Made by a program: the position numbers and the translations under genes
The notes under the pieces: generated by a model
Told to the model about the DNA's origin: nothing
The model's input: only the letters and a program-made list of their open reading frames with translations
Database searches by the model: none
Assembly (NCBI RefSeq): GCF_011393335.1
Contig: NZ_CP049865.1
Location: 2,746,722-2,810,721 of the forward strand
Source: Propioniciclava coleopterorum
GTDB lineage: Bacteria > Actinomycetota > Actinomycetes > Propionibacteriales > Propionibacteriaceae
DNA: 64,000 bases
Direction: 5' to 3'
In this document: piece after piece, positions 17,342 through 29,177 of the stretch
Layout of the letters: each line of letters opens with the position of its first letter
Numbering within the stretch: position 1 is the stretch's first letter

Positions 17342-18526
17342 ATGGATCTTTACGAGTACCAAGCGAGAGACATCTTCGCTGAGCACGACGTACCGGTCCT
17401 GCGGGGCATCGTCGCCCGCACCCCGGCCGAAGCCCGCGCCGCCGCCGAGGAACTCGGTGGTGGCCTCGTGGTGGTCAAGGCCCAGGTGAAGGTGGGCGGA
17501 CGCGGCAAGGCGGGCGGCGTCAAGCTCGCCGCCACCCCCGAGGACGCGTACAAGGCCGCGAGCGACATCCTGGGCATGGACATCAAGGGCCACACGGTCC
17601 GCGCCGTGATGATCGCCGAGGGCGCCGACATCGAGGACGAGTACTACTTCTCGATGCTGCTGGACCGCGCCAACCGCAACTACCTGGCGATGTGCAGTGT
17701 CGAGGGCGGCATGGACATCGAGCAGTTGGCCCAGGACCGACCCGACGCGCTGGTGCGCCACGCGCTCGACCCCCGCACCGGGCTCGACGAGGAGGCAGCC
17801 GCGGCGATCGTCGCGGAGGCCGGCTTCGGCGAGGACGTCGCCGAGGAGGTGGCGCGCGTCCTGGTGCTGCTGGGCCGCGTGTACGACGCGGAGGACGCCA
17901 CGCTCGTCGAGGTGAACCCCCTGGTCAAGACCAAGGACGGCCGCATCATCGCGCTGGACGGCAAGGTCTCGCTCGACGAGAACGCCGACTTCCGGCACCC
18001 CGCGTGGGGCGAACTGCGCGACGACAGCCAGGTCGACCCGCTCGAGGTGCGGGCCCGCGCCAAGGACCTCAACTACGTCAAGCTGGACGGCCAGGTCGGA
18101 ATCATCGGCAACGGGGCCGGCCTGGTGATGAGCACCCTCGACGTGGTGGCGTACGCCGGCGAGGAACTCCCCGGCAAGCCGCGCCCCGCGAACTTCCTCG
18201 ACATCGGCGGCGGCGCGTCCGCCCAGGTCATGGCCGACGGGCTGGACATCATCCTGTCCGACCCGCAGGTCAGCGTCGTGTTCGTGAACGTCTTCGGCGG
18301 CATCACGGCCTGCTCCGAGGTGGCCAAGGGCATCCGCGAGGCGCTGCGCCAGCTGGGGAACCGGGCGAGCAAGCCCATCGTCGTCCGGCTGGACGGCAAC
18401 GCCGTGGAGGTCGGCCGCGCGATCCTCGCCGAGTACGACCACCCGCTGGTGACCCAGGTCGAGACGATGGACGAGGCGGCCGCCAAGGCCGCGCAGCTGG
18501 CCTCCGCGGCCATGGGAGGGAAGTGA
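17342..18526 (+). CDS. sucC: succinyl-CoA synthetase, beta subunit (ADP-forming)
   Basis: TCA-cycle enzyme subunit that, with SucD, interconverts succinyl-CoA and succinate while making nucleoside triphosphate. The 394-residue protein has an N-terminal ATP-grasp domain starting [19 protein letters not shown], with [20 protein letters not shown] as the nucleotide loop, and a C-terminal CoA-ligase domain with [11 protein letters not shown] and [19 protein letters not shown]. Length is normal. ATG 17342 follows GGACGGAGAG. SucD starts 3 bases after the stop, forming the usual sucCD operon. Confidence 0.97.
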   Translation: MDLYEYQARDIFAEHDVPVLRGIVARTPAEARAAAEELGGGLVVVKAQVKVGGRGKAGGVKLAATPEDAYKAASDILGMDIKGHTVRAVMIAEGADIEDEYYFSMLLDRANRNYLAMCSVEGGMDIEQLAQDRPDALVRHALDPRTGLDEEAAAAIVAEAGFGEDVAEEVARVLVLLGRVYDAEDATLVEVNPLVKTKDGRIIALDGKVSLDENADFRHPAWGELRDDSQVDPLEVRARAKDLNYVKLDGQVGIIGNGAGLVMSTLDVVAYAGEELPGKPRPANFLDIGGGASAQVMADGLDIILSDPQVSVVFVNVFGGITACSEVAKGIREALRQLGNRASKPIVVRLDGNAVEVGRAILAEYDHPLVTQVETMDEAAAKAAQLASAAMGGK

Positions 18527-18529
18527 GTC

Positions 18530-19414
18530 ATGGCCATCTGGCTGGATCATCGCAGCAAGGTCATCGTCCAGGGCATGACGGGCACCGAGGGGCGTAAGCA
18601 CACCAACCGCATGCTCATGTTCGGCACCCGGATCGTCGCCGGCGTCACGCCCGGCAAGGGCGGCCAGTCGGTGACGTTCGAGGAGGACCCGATCCCGGTG
18701 TTCAACACCGTGGCCGAGGCCCGGCACTCCACCGGGGCGAACGTGTCGGTGGTCTTCGTGCCGCCGCCGCACGCCAAGGCGGCCGTCATGGACGCCATCG
18801 CCGCCGGGATCGAGCTCATCGTCGTCATCACCGAGGGCATCCCCGTCGCCGACACCGCCGAGTTCTTCGCGGCCGCCCAGCAGGCCGGCGTCCGGCTCAT
18901 CGGGCCCAACTGCCCGGGGATCATCTCGCCCGGACGCTCGAACGTGGGCATCATCCCGCCGAACATCGCCCGCTCGGGTCACGTGGGGCTGGTGTCGAAG
19001 TCGGGCACCCTCACCTACCAGATGATGTTCGAGCTGGGGGACATCGGGTTCTCCAGCGCCGTGGGCATCGGGGGCGACCCGATCATCGGCACCACGCACA
19101 TCGACTGCCTCCAAGCCTTCCAGGACGACCCGGAGACCGACTGCATCGTCATGATCGGCGAGATCGGCGGCGACGCCGAGGAGCGGGCCGCGGACTACAT
19201 CCGCGAGCACGTCACCAAGCCGGTGGTCGCCTACGTCGCCGGGTTCACCGCCCCCGAGGGCAAGACGATGGGGCACGCCGGCGCGATCGTGTCGGGCAGC
19301 TCCGGGACGGCCGCCGCCAAGAAGGCCGCTCTGGAGAAGGCCGGCGTCAAGGTCGGCCGGACGCCGAGCGAGACCGCCCAGCTGGTGCGCGACGTGATGC
19401 GCCGCCACCGCTGA
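18530..19414 (+). CDS. sucD: succinyl-CoA synthetase, alpha subunit
   Basis: Partner of SucC. The 294-residue protein binds CoA through its N-terminal Rossmann-like domain ([24 protein letters not shown]) and carries the phosphorylated histidine, here His249 in [26 protein letters not shown] is also conserved. GGGAAG precedes ATG 18530. A strong terminator follows, so the operon ends here. Confidence 0.97.
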   Translation: MAIWLDHRSKVIVQGMTGTEGRKHTNRMLMFGTRIVAGVTPGKGGQSVTFEEDPIPVFNTVAEARHSTGANVSVVFVPPPHAKAAVMDAIAAGIELIVVITEGIPVADTAEFFAAAQQAGVRLIGPNCPGIISPGRSNVGIIPPNIARSGHVGLVSKSGTLTYQMMFELGDIGFSSAVGIGGDPIIGTTHIDCLQAFQDDPETDCIVMIGEIGGDAEERAADYIREHVTKPVVAYVAGFTAPEGKTMGHAGAIVSGSSGTAAAKKAALEKAGVKVGRTPSETAQLVRDVMRRHR

Positions 19415-19426
19415 CCCGCGCCACGC

Positions 19427-19463
19427 ACGAGGCCCGCCGACCGGACTCCGGTCGGCGGGCCTC
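19427..19463. terminator. bidirectional intrinsic terminator after sucD
   Basis: Perfect 17-bp stem beginning CGAGGCCCGCCGACCGG with an ACT loop, between sucD and the convergent sensor-domain gene. Confidence 0.9.
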
Positions 19464-19472
19464 GTCGGTTGC

Positions 19473-20987
19473 TCAGGCGAGTTCGGCCAGCCGCTGCCCG
19501 GCGCGGGCCGCGACGCCGTGCCAGCTGTCATCGCTGAAGTCGAAGCTCTCGCTCGGGTTGGCGACCAGGTAGACCAGGTGCGCCCCCGACACGTGGGCGG
19601 CGCTGCGGAACCGTGCGGTGGTCGAGGCCTGATCGACCTTCTGCACCACGACCCACGCCGCCGCCGCGCCGGAGCCGCTCGGATCCCCGGTGCGGGTGAC
19701 CTGGGCGGTCGCCGCGCGGCTCGCGCAGGCGTCCATGTTCTGCGCCAGCTTGGCGAAGGCGGCCTGCGCCTCCTCGGCGGAGCCGAACGTGTAGAGCGCC
19801 TCGTCGACGCCGAAGTTCTGCGGCGCGTTCGTGTCGTCGCGCAGCAGGTAGGTCCGCTGCTGCTTCCTGGTGGCCCCCGGCATGCCGGCCAGGTCGATCG
19901 CCTCGCACTTGGTGCCCGGCAGCGTCACCGCGTCCGCCACCTCGGTCGCGCGCCACGAACCGGAACCGGTCGTGATGCGCGGCAGGTCGACCGCCGAGAG
20001 CCAGCCCGCAGGCGTCGAGGGCAGCGGCGCGCCCTCGGTGACGGCGACCTGGGCGGGGCAGGTGCCGCCGTCGGTGCACTGACGTACGCCGACCGCCGAC
20101 AGCACGCCCGCGACGGCCTCGCCCCCGACGGGGGCCTCGGTGTGGGTGGCGTCCATGATGTTCACGCGCGCTCCGGTCCGCGACAGCGCGATCGTGTGGT
20201 ACTCGCTGGTCGCGTCCTGGACCACCAGCACCTGGCCGGCCGCCTCGTCGGACAGGCCGGTGATCGCGAGCCCGTTGCGGGCCAGCACCGTCGAGCGGTC
20301 GCAGTTGCCGAGCTGGGCCGTCAGCGCGTCGAAGGCGGTCGCGGCGGCCTCGGGGGAGTCGTAGCGGTTCACCTGGTGGAGCACGGCGCCGGTCCCCGCC
20401 GCGGCCGCGGAGAAGGTCCGCAGCATCGCGTCGGCGGGCGTCTGCTGCTGCTCGGCCGCCGGGAGGAGGCATTTGGCCTGCGGCGAGGTCGGCTCGATCT
20501 TGGTGAGCGTGTCGACGACCGTCCAGGTGGTGCCGGACGCGAGTCCGGCGAGATCCTCGGGTTGGGCGAGGTAGGTCGCGACCGGGTCGATGGTCGGGGT
20601 GGGGGTCGACGTGGGCGTCGGGCCCCCGAGGACGCCCGCGCGCTGGGCGAGCCAGGCGCCGCCGACGAGCAGGGCGAGCACGATCAGCGACACGACGGCC
20701 ACGACGATCCGGCGGCGTCCGGCCCCGGCGGCCGGGGCGGCGGCCCGCTCGGAGCCCGTGGCCGGGGAGCCCGGCTCGGCGAACCTGCGGCCGGGGGAGT
20801 CGCCGCCGCGTCCGCTGGGCGGCTTCGCGGGCTCGGGGATGCGCTGCTGCGCGGCGGGTTCGGCCGCGCGGGACCCGGAGGCCGCCCGACGACCGCCCGT
20901 GACGGGCGCGTCGGGGGAGCCGGCCGCGGGATCCTCGTCCCGCGGGGGAAGCGCCCGGCGCGGTCTTGAATCACCCTGCTCGCTCAT
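19473..20987 (-). CDS. membrane protein with duplicated PknH-like sensor domain
   Basis: A 504-residue single-pass protein. Residues 1-90 are a Pro/Ala/Arg-rich cytoplasmic region. A helix (IVVAVVSLIVLALLVGGAWLA) follows, then a Thr/Pro linker and two related extracellular domains, about residues 130-300 and 305-504. Each has paired Cys, a TWT- or SWRATEVADAV-like strand and a pattern such as FDALTAQLGNCD in the first and FAKLAQNMDACAS in the second, as in PknH-type sensor domains. Proteins of this type are known in actinobacteria but their ligands are mostly undefined. GGAGGA lies 4 bases before ATG 20987. Divergent from the DUF6350-purNH operon. Confidence 0.7.
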   Translation of the reverse strand: MSEQGDSRPRRALPPRDEDPAAGSPDAPVTGGRRAASGSRAAEPAAQQRIPEPAKPPSGRGGDSPGRRFAEPGSPATGSERAAAPAAGAGRRRIVVAVVSLIVLALLVGGAWLAQRAGVLGGPTPTSTPTPTIDPVATYLAQPEDLAGLASGTTWTVVDTLTKIEPTSPQAKCLLPAAEQQQTPADAMLRTFSAAAAGTGAVLHQVNRYDSPEAAATAFDALTAQLGNCDRSTVLARNGLAITGLSDEAAGQVLVVQDATSEYHTIALSRTGARVNIMDATHTEAPVGGEAVAGVLSAVGVRQCTDGGTCPAQVAVTEGAPLPSTPAGWLSAVDLPRITTGSGSWRATEVADAVTLPGTKCEAIDLAGMPGATRKQQRTYLLRDDTNAPQNFGVDEALYTFGSAEEAQAAFAKLAQNMDACASRAATAQVTRTGDPSGSGAAAAWVVVQKVDQASTTARFRSAAHVSGAHLVYLVANPSESFDFSDDSWHGVAARAGQRLAELA

Positions 20988-21086
20988 CGTCCTCCAGACG
21001 TCGTGGATGCAGAACGGCGCAACTTTACCAAGGCTAGGCGTGTCTCCACGATTCCCCGCTCCGGAGCGCGCGACCATGGGGGCATC

Positions 21087-22334
21087 ATGCGCACGCCCGT
21101 GGAAGCGAACCCCGATGTCAGCCTGACCGTGGCCAGGCCCGACGAGGACGCCGTCGGCGCCGCGCACCCCCGCTGGACCTACCTCCCCTGGCCGCTGGCG
21201 GCCACCCTCTGGACGCTGGGCGCCGCCGTCGCCGGCTGGGTCGCCTCGGCCGCCCTCCCGGTCGTCGCGTGGGTCGCCGCGTCCCGGACGCCCGCGCTGG
21301 TCGTGTTCGAGGCGACCGGGGAGACCTGGCTCGCGGCGCACGGCGCCCCCGCCCACCTCGGCGGCGTCCTGATCGACCTCATGCCGTTGGGCATCACCCT
21401 GCTCGCGGTCGCCGCCTGCGCGGCCGCCGCGCACCACGCGGCCGACCAGTGGGTCCTGCCCGAGGACGCCGACGCCGCCACCCGCTGGAAGTCCGTGGCC
21501 GCCGTCGCGGGCACGTGCGTCGCGACCTACGCCGTCGCCGCCCTCATCATGGCGCCCATCGTCGGCGGCGCCGACCAGGTCGGGCCCGCCGTCGCCGGCG
21601 CCTTCGGCGTCGTGCTGCTCGGGGCGGTGCCCGGCGCCGCGCTGGGGCTGGACGCGCACCCGTTCGCGGACGCCCCCGCGTGGGCGGCCCGTGCGCCGCG
21701 CGCCGTCGCGGCGGGGCTGGGGTCGCTCACGCTCGGGTCGGCCGCCGTCGCGCTCACCGCGCTCGTGGCGCACTGGCCGCGCGTCCAGGAGGTGCAGGCC
21801 GGCCTGGACGTCGACGCCGTCGGAACGGCGACCCTGACGCTCGCGCAACTCGTCTACCTCCCCACGATCCTGCTGTGGGCCGGGTCGTTCATGCTGGGCG
21901 CCGGGCTGACGCTGGGGCCCCAGGGTCTCCTGGTCCCCGGCCACGTCGAGGTCGCCGCGCTGCCGGCCGTGCCCGTCTTCGGGGCGCTGCCGACCGTGTC
22001 CACCGAGGCGGACTGGGCGTGGCTCGCGCTCGGCGTCGCCGCCGGGATCGCCGCCGGCGTCGTGATGGTGCGCGGCACCGAGCCCACCTGGCTCGAGGCG
22101 GCCTGGCGCGGCGCGATCGCCGGGGCGGCGTCGGGCGCGGTGTGGGCCGCCGCGTCCTGGTTCGCTGTCGGCGACCTCGGGACGCGCGCGCTGGCCGGGC
22201 TGGGGCCGAGGTTCCCGGAACTCTGGCTGTTCGCCGTGGGTCCGCTCGCGGTCGCCGGCGCGCTGGGCGGCCTCGCGGTGCTGGGGGTGCGCGCGGTGCG
22301 GGCACGGCGCGGGGAGGCCCCGGAGCCTGGCTAG
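21087..22334 (+). CDS. DUF6350-family multi-pass membrane protein
   Basis: A 415-residue Ala-rich integral membrane protein with about ten hydrophobic helices and few charged loops. Position directly before purN is characteristic of the actinobacterial DUF6350 family, whose function is unknown. ATG 21087 follows GGGGGC; ATG 21076 just upstream is in another frame. purN starts 9 bases after the stop. The family assignment rests on context and hydrophobic pattern rather than a catalytic motif. Confidence 0.7.
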   Translation: MRTPVEANPDVSLTVARPDEDAVGAAHPRWTYLPWPLAATLWTLGAAVAGWVASAALPVVAWVAASRTPALVVFEATGETWLAAHGAPAHLGGVLIDLMPLGITLLAVAACAAAAHHAADQWVLPEDADAATRWKSVAAVAGTCVATYAVAALIMAPIVGGADQVGPAVAGAFGVVLLGAVPGAALGLDAHPFADAPAWAARAPRAVAAGLGSLTLGSAAVALTALVAHWPRVQEVQAGLDVDAVGTATLTLAQLVYLPTILLWAGSFMLGAGLTLGPQGLLVPGHVEVAALPAVPVFGALPTVSTEADWAWLALGVAAGIAAGVVMVRGTEPTWLEAAWRGAIAGAASGAVWAAASWFAVGDLGTRALAGLGPRFPELWLFAVGPLAVAGALGGLAVLGVRAVRARRGEAPEPG

Positions 22335-22337
22335 GCT
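22332..22337 (+). promoter_or_regulatory. -10 element before purN
   Basis: TAGGCT overlapping the end of the DUF6350 gene, 6 bases before ATG 22344. It suggests an internal leaderless promoter for the purine-folate genes. Confidence 0.5.
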
Positions 22338-22343
22338 GTGGCC

Positions 22344-22958
22344 ATGACCCTCCGGCTCCTCGTCCTGGCCTCCGGTTCGGGGACGCTGTTGCAGGCGCTC
22401 CTGGACGCCCAGGCGTCCGGCGACCTGGCCGGCGAGGTCGTCGCCGTCGGCACCGACCGGCCCGGCATCGCCGCCCTGGACCGCGCGGCCGCCGCCGGCG
22501 TGCCCACGTTCGTCGTCCGGCTGGGCGACCACCGCGCCGCCGACGGCAGCCTCGACCGCCCCGCCTGGGACGCCGCCCTGGCGCGGGCCTGCGCGGCGCA
22601 CGCCCCCGACCTCGTCGTCAGCGCCGGGTTCATGAAGCTGGTGGGGGAGCCCTTCCTGGCCCGGTTCGGGGGCCGCATGATCAACACCCACCCGGCCCTG
22701 CTGCCGAGCTTCCCGGGCGCCCACGGCGTCGCGGACGCGCTCGCGCACGGCGTGAAGGTCACCGGGTGCACCGTCTTCGAGGTGGACGCCGGCGTCGACA
22801 CCGGCGCCATCCTCGACCAGGTGGCCGTCCGGGTGGAGGACGGCGACACCGAGGAGACCCTCCACGAACGCATCAAGGTCGCCGAGCGGCGGCTGTTGGT
22901 GGACACGATCAACCGGCTCGCCGCCGCGGCGTCCGGGACGCACGAGCAGGACGACTAA
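22344..22958 (+). CDS. purN: phosphoribosylglycinamide formyltransferase
   Basis: Transfers a formyl group from 10-formyl-tetrahydrofolate to GAR in purine synthesis. The 204-residue protein has the N-terminal phosphate loop [15 protein letters not shown], the catalytic Asn-His in [16 protein letters not shown] and Asp in [16 protein letters not shown] 22344 is preferred to GTG 22338 because of the TAGGCT spacing. purH follows 9 bases after the stop with its own AAGGAGA. Confidence 0.95.
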   Translation: MTLRLLVLASGSGTLLQALLDAQASGDLAGEVVAVGTDRPGIAALDRAAAAGVPTFVVRLGDHRAADGSLDRPAWDAALARACAAHAPDLVVSAGFMKLVGEPFLARFGGRMINTHPALLPSFPGAHGVADALAHGVKVTGCTVFEVDAGVDTGAILDQVAVRVEDGDTEETLHERIKVAERRLLVDTINRLAAAASGTHEQDD

Positions 22959-22967
22959 GGAGAACGC

Positions 22968-24518
<1,551 letters not shown>

Positions 24519-24526
24519 GAGCTGCC

Positions 24527-25381
24527 ATGACGGCGCAACGACTCGACGGCAAGGCGACCGCGGCCGCGATCAAGGCGGAGCTGACCACCAGGGTGGCGGC
24601 GCTGGCCGCCCGCGGCGTCCTGCCGGGACTGGCGACGGTCCTGGTGGGCGCGGACCCCGCCAGCCAGAACTACGTGCGGATGAAGCACCGCGACTGCGAG
24701 GAGGTCGGGATCGCGTCCATCCGCGTCGAGCTCCCCGCCGACGCCTCCGCGGCGCAGTTGCAGGAGGCGATCGAGGGCCTCAACGCCGACGACGCCTGCA
24801 CCGGCTACATCGTGCAGTTGCCCCTCCCGAAGCACCTCGACGAGAACTGGGCGCTGTCCCTGATCGACCCCGCCAAGGACGCCGACGGGCTGCACCCGAT
24901 CAACCTCGGCCGGCTCGTGCTGAACGAGCCCGGCACGCTGCCCTGCACCCCGCGCGGCATCGTGGAACTGCTGCGCCGCCACGGCGTGGAGCTCAACGGC
25001 GCCGAGGTGTGCGTGGTGGGCCGCGGCATCACGGTAGGACGCCCGCTCGGGCTCATCCTCACCCGGCGCAGCGAGAACGCCACCGTGACGCTGTGCCACA
25101 CCGGCACCCGCGACCTGGCCGACCACACGCGGCGCGCCGACATCGTGGTGGCGGCGGCCGGCGTGCCGTCGATGATCACCGCGGACATGGTCAAGGAGGG
25201 CTCGGTGCTCGTCGACGTCGGCGTCAGCCGGGTGGACGGCAGGACGGCCGGCGACCTGGCCCCCGACGTGTGGGAGAAGGCGTCCTGGGTGACGCCGAAC
25301 CCGGGCGGCGTCGGGCCGATGACGCGGGCGATGCTGCTGTCCAACGTCGTGGACCGGGCGGAGGCGCTGGCGGCGCCGTGA
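24527..25381 (+). CDS. folD: methylene-THF dehydrogenase / methenyl-THF cyclohydrolase
   Basis: Makes 10-formyl-THF, the cofactor consumed by the two purine enzymes upstream, from 5,10-methylene-THF. The 284-residue protein shows the Y49-xxx-K53 catalytic pair in [17 protein letters not shown], the [10 protein letters not shown] loop, the NADP site [13 protein letters not shown] and the C-terminal [13 protein letters not shown]. The NADP loop has Gly where many relatives have Ser (VGRS). GGAG precedes ATG 24527. The stop overlaps the GTG of the DUF3017 gene. Confidence 0.96.
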   Translation: MTAQRLDGKATAAAIKAELTTRVAALAARGVLPGLATVLVGADPASQNYVRMKHRDCEEVGIASIRVELPADASAAQLQEAIEGLNADDACTGYIVQLPLPKHLDENWALSLIDPAKDADGLHPINLGRLVLNEPGTLPCTPRGIVELLRRHGVELNGAEVCVVGRGITVGRPLGLILTRRSENATVTLCHTGTRDLADHTRRADIVVAAAGVPSMITADMVKEGSVLVDVGVSRVDGRTAGDLAPDVWEKASWVTPNPGGVGPMTRAMLLSNVVDRAEALAAP

Positions 25382-25707
25382 CCGAACAGCCGCGCACCCA
25401 CTGGGCCCCGGAGCAGGGGCCGCGCCCGCCGCGTCCGTGGCACGCCCAGGTGGTCGGCCAGTGGCCGCTCGCCGTCGTGCTGCTCGGCATCGCGGCCGGC
25501 GTGGTGTGGGCCGGCACGGGGCACTGGAAGCGCGGATCGTTCCTGATCGGGGCCACGTTCGCGCTGGCGACCGTGCTGCGCGCCGCCCTGCCCGCGGACC
25601 GGGTCGGCCTGCTCGCCGTCCGGTCGCGGGCGGTGGACGTGTGCTGCCTGGCCGTCCTGGCGGTCGGGATCGTGACGCTCTCGCTGATCGTGCCGCCCCA
25701 GCCCTGA
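25378..25707 (+). CDS. DUF3017-family small membrane protein
   Basis: A 109-residue protein with a Pro/Arg-rich hydrophilic N-terminus and three hydrophobic helices ([54 protein letters not shown]). GTG 25378 overlaps the folD stop (GTGA). DUF3017 genes commonly follow folD in actinobacteria, which supports the assignment. Function unknown. Confidence 0.8.
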   Translation: MTEQPRTHWAPEQGPRPPRPWHAQVVGQWPLAVVLLGIAAGVVWAGTGHWKRGSFLIGATFALATVLRAALPADRVGLLAVRSRAVDVCCLAVLAVGIVTLSLIVPPQP

Positions 25708-25720
25708 CGGGCGCGGCGGG

Positions 25721-27447
25721 TCAGCGGCGGCGGTAGGTCGCGTACAGGAACTGCCCGTCGGTGTCGCCGGACGCCACCCGCGCCGCCTCGGCGGCCCGCA
25801 ACTCGACCCGGCGGATCTTGCTGCTCACCGTCTTGGGCAGCTCCTCGGTGAACTCGATGATCCGCACCAGCTGGTAGCCGTTGAGGTGCTCCTTGCAGTG
25901 CGCGAACACCGAGGCGGCCGTGGCGTCGTCGGCCGCGCCGGACGCCGCCAGCACGATGTAGGCCTTCGGGACCGCCCCGCGCACCGGGTCGGGGGAGGGC
26001 ACCACGGCGCACTCGGCGACCGCGTCGTGCAGCATGAGCGCGCTCTCCAGCTCGAACGGGGAGATCTTGTAGTCCGACGCCTTGAACACGTCGTCGGCGC
26101 GCCCGACGTAGGTGAGGTAGCCCTCCTCGTCGCGCTCGGCGATGTCGCCGGTGTGGTAGAAGCCGCCGCGGCAGGCGTGCTCGGTCAGCTCGGGTGCGCC
26201 GTAGTAGCCGCCCATCAGGCCCGCGTGGTCGGCCGACAGGTCGAGGCAGATCTCGCCCTCGCCGGGGCCCTCGAGAGGCTGCTCGGTGACGGGGTCGAGC
26301 AGCGCGACGGCGTAGCCGGGCATCGGGCGCCCCATCGCGCCGGCCTTGACCGGCTGGCCGGGGAGTTGCCCACGCAGCACGTCATCTCGGTCTGCCCGAA
26401 GCCGTCCCGGATGGTGTTGTTCCAGGCCGCCCGCACCTTGTTGATCACCTCGGGGTTGAGCGCCTCGCCGGCCCCCACGACCTCGCGCGGCGGCCGGGTG
26501 AGCTGGGTGAGGTCGGCCTGGATGAGCATGCGCCAGACCGTCGGCGGCGCGCAGAAGCTCGAGACCTGGTGGTGATCCATGATCTCGAGCAGGGCGCGGG
26601 CGTCGAAGCGCTCGTAGTTGACGATGAACACGGTGGCCTGGGCCAGGAACGGGGCGAAGAAGTTGCTCCACGCGTGCTTGCCCCACCCGGGCGAGGAGAT
26701 GTTGAGGTGCACGTCGCCCGGCCGCACTCCGAGCCAGTACATGGTGGAGAGGTGTCCGATCGGGTAGCTCACCTGGGTGTGGCGGACGAGCTTGGGATGG
26801 GCGGTCGTCCCCGAGGTGAAGTAGAGCAGCGACGTGGCGTCGGCCGGGGTCGGCCCGTCGGGGACGAACGTGTCCGGGGCCGTCCGGCTGTCGTCCCACG
26901 GCGTCCAACCCTCGGGGAGATCGTCGCCGACGCCGATGACCCGGGTCTGCGGCCGCACGAGGGCGAACCGCTCGGCCAGCGCCGTGGGGGCGATCGCCCA
27001 GCGCGCGTCCACCGTGTCGATCCGCCAGGCCAGGTCGGTCTCGCTCAGCAGCGTGGAGGTGGGGATGGCGACGGCGCCCACCTTGAGCAGGCCCAGCAGG
27101 ATCTCCCACAGGTCGATGGTGTTGTTCAGCATCACGATCATGAGGTCGCCCGGGCCGACCCCCAGCCCGCGCAGCCACGAGGCCACCTGGTCGGAGCGGC
27201 GCGCCAGCTCCCCGTACGTCCAGGAGGCGGGCTCGGCGCCGGGTTCGGCGATGGTCACGGCGGCCCGATCGGGGTGCTCGCCCGCGACGACGTCGAACCA
27301 CTCCAGGGCGAAGTTGAAGGTCTCGGGGTGGGGCCAGCGGAACTCGGAGAAGGCCGTGGCGTAGTCGTGCGGGTGATCGAGCAGGAAGTCGCGCGCGGCC
27401 CGCACCGCGTCCGTCGCAGGGGTGGCCGGGCGTCCGGTGTGCGTCAT
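25721..27447 (-). pseudogene. AMP-forming acyl-CoA synthetase (apparent frameshift)
   Basis: An acyl-CoA synthetase resembling medium-chain or aryl acid ligases. The N-terminal half reads from ATG 27447 through LLYFTSGTTAHPKLVRHT to GFGQTEMTCCVGN and then breaks. The C-terminal half is in another frame from about PGQPVKAGAMGRPMPGY through HTGDIAERDEEGYLTYVGR and YKISPFELESAL to catalytic Lys in PKTVSSKIRRVEL. One added base in about 26361-26372 restores a protein of about 575 residues. TACAGT lies 6 bases before the ATG. Probably intact in the organism. The acid substrate is unknown. Confidence 0.82.
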
Positions 27448-27453
27448 GGCGTC

Positions 27454-27459
27454 ACTGTA
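27454..27459 (-). promoter_or_regulatory. -10 element of the acyl-CoA synthetase gene
   Basis: TACAGT on the minus strand, 6 bases before ATG 27447; predicted leaderless. Confidence 0.55.
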
Positions 27460-27490
27460 CGCGTCCTGGCTACGGGATCGTAGGTACGGT

Positions 27491-27534
27491 CCGTGGACGC
27501 CCCGCCGCAACCGCTTCCGGTTCCCCGTCCACGG
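27491..27534. promoter_or_regulatory. inverted repeat upstream of dhaK
   Basis: CCGTGGACG and CGTCCACGG form perfect 9-bp arms 26 bases apart. The right arm ends 4 bases before the dhaK -10 element, where an operator or activator site could act. Confidence 0.4.
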
Positions 27535-27538
27535 TGCT

Positions 27539-27544
27539 TACATT
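27539..27544 (+). promoter_or_regulatory. -10 element of the dhaKLM operon
   Basis: TACATT, 5 bases before ATG 27550; predicted leaderless or nearly so. Confidence 0.5.
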
Positions 27545-27549
27545 GAGCC

Positions 27550-28551
27550 ATGAAGAAACTCATCAACGACCCTGGTCAGGTGGTCGTCGAGGCGCTCGAG
27601 GGACTTGCACTGGCGCATCCCGACAGCGTGCGTGTCGACCTGGAGAACCGGGTGGTGGTGCGGACCGACGCGCCACGCCCCGGCAAGGTGGGGGTGATCT
27701 CGGGCGGAGGTTCCGGCCACGAGCCCCTGCACTCGGGCTTCGTGGGCGTCGGCATGCTGGACGCCGCCGTCTGCGGTGAGGTGTTCACCTCGCCCGTGCC
27801 CGACCAACTGCTGGCGGCCACCCAGGCCGTGGACGGCGGCGCCGGGGTGCTGCACCTGGTGAAGAACTACACCGGCGACGTGATGAACTTCGAGATGGCG
27901 GCCGAACTCGCCGCCGAGATGCTCGGCACCCGCGTCGAGGCGGTCGTCATCGACGACGACGTGGCCGTGCAGGACTCGCTCTACACCGCCGGACGCCGCG
28001 GGGTGGGCGCCACGGTCTTCGTCGAGAAGATCGCCGGCGCGCTGGCCGAGTCGGGCGCCGACCTGGACGCCGTCGCCGCGATCGCGCGCAAGGTCGTCGC
28101 CGAGTCCCGCTCGATGGGCGTGGCGCTGACCTCGTGCACCGTGCCCGCCGCGGGCAAGCCCACGTTCGAGCTCGGCGAGGGCGAGATGGAGCTGGGCATC
28201 GGCATCCACGGCGAGCCCGGCCGGGAGCGGCTGCCGCTCGGCACCGCGGCCGAGGTCGCGGGCCGGCTGGTCGAGCCGATCCTCGCCGACCTCGACTTCA
28301 CCGGTCGCGACGCCGTGGTCATGGTGAACGGCATGGGCGGCACGCCGCTCATCGAGCTGTACATCGTCTACCGCGAGGTCGCCCGCCTGCTCGAGGGCGC
28401 CGGCGTCCGGATCGCGCGCAGCCTGGTCGGCAACTACGTCACCAGCCTGGAGATGGCCGGGTGCTCGGTGTCGGTCCTCCGCGCCGACGACGAACTGCTG
28501 GCGCTGTGGGACGCGCCGGTCGACACGCTGTCGCTGCGGTGGGGCGCCTGA
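27550..28551 (+). CDS. dhaK: dihydroxyacetone kinase, substrate-binding subunit
   Basis: DhaK binds dihydroxyacetone as a hemiaminal on a histidine, here His220 in [14 protein letters not shown], for phosphorylation by DhaL. The 333-residue protein has the conserved [18 protein letters not shown] loop, [29 protein letters not shown] and [14 protein letters not shown]. Length is normal. Its stop shares one base with the ATG of dhaL (TGATG). With dhaL and dhaM it forms a PTS-driven dihydroxyacetone utilisation operon, usually linked to glycerol metabolism. Confidence 0.95.
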   Translation: MKKLINDPGQVVVEALEGLALAHPDSVRVDLENRVVVRTDAPRPGKVGVISGGGSGHEPLHSGFVGVGMLDAAVCGEVFTSPVPDQLLAATQAVDGGAGVLHLVKNYTGDVMNFEMAAELAAEMLGTRVEAVVIDDDVAVQDSLYTAGRRGVGATVFVEKIAGALAESGADLDAVAAIARKVVAESRSMGVALTSCTVPAAGKPTFELGEGEMELGIGIHGEPGRERLPLGTAAEVAGRLVEPILADLDFTGRDAVVMVNGMGGTPLIELYIVYREVARLLEGAGVRIARSLVGNYVTSLEMAGCSVSVLRADDELLALWDAPVDTLSLRWGA

Positions 28552-29177
28552 TGGTGGGACGCGACGACGTCGCCCGCTGGCTGGCCGACTACGCCGCGGT
28601 CGTCCACGAGAACGCGGCCGAGCTCACCGAGCTCGACCGTGCCATCGGGGACGCCGACCACGGCTCGAACATGGACCGCGGGTTCGCCGCCGTCGCCGCC
28701 CTGGACCCGAGCGGGTTCGACGACGCCGCCGCGTACCTGAAGAAGGCCGGCATGACGCTGGTCAGCACCGTCGGCGGCGCGTCCGGCCCGCTGTTCGGGA
28801 CGTTCTTCCTGCGGCTGGGCGGCGCCTGGCCCGCCGAGGACGGCGATGCCGCGGGGCTGGGCGCCGCGCTGCGCGCCGGGCTCGACGGGATCCTGGCGCG
28901 CGGCAAGGCGGAGGTCGGCGACAAGACGCTGGTCGACGCCCTGGCACCGGCCGTGGACGCCTTCGACGCTGCGGCCGGCGAGGGCCTCGGGGCGGCGCTG
29001 AGCGCGGCGGCCGCGGCGGGCGCCGCCGGCCGGGACGCCACCGTCCCGCTGGTCGCCCGCAAGGGGCGCGCGTCCTACCTGGGCGAGCGCAGCGCGGGCC
29101 ACCAGGATCCCGGCGCGACGAGCATGGCGCTGCTCCTGGACTCGGCGGCGCGCGCGCTGCCCGGGAGCGGCGGATGA
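28551..29177 (+). CDS. dhaL: dihydroxyacetone kinase, ADP-binding subunit
   Basis: The 208-residue DhaL carries ADP that is rephosphorylated by DhaM and donates phosphate to DhaK-bound dihydroxyacetone. The Mg-ADP site is AIGDADHGSNMDRG (Asp34, Asp36), and STVGGASGPLFGTFFL, VGDKTLVDALAPA and SAGHQDPGATSMALLL are conserved. It overlaps both neighbours (one base with dhaK, ATGA with dhaM), so subunit synthesis is coupled. Confidence 0.95.
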   Translation: MVGRDDVARWLADYAAVVHENAAELTELDRAIGDADHGSNMDRGFAAVAALDPSGFDDAAAYLKKAGMTLVSTVGGASGPLFGTFFLRLGGAWPAEDGDAAGLGAALRAGLDGILARGKAEVGDKTLVDALAPAVDAFDAAAGEGLGAALSAAAAAGAAGRDATVPLVARKGRASYLGERSAGHQDPGATSMALLLDSAARALPGSGG

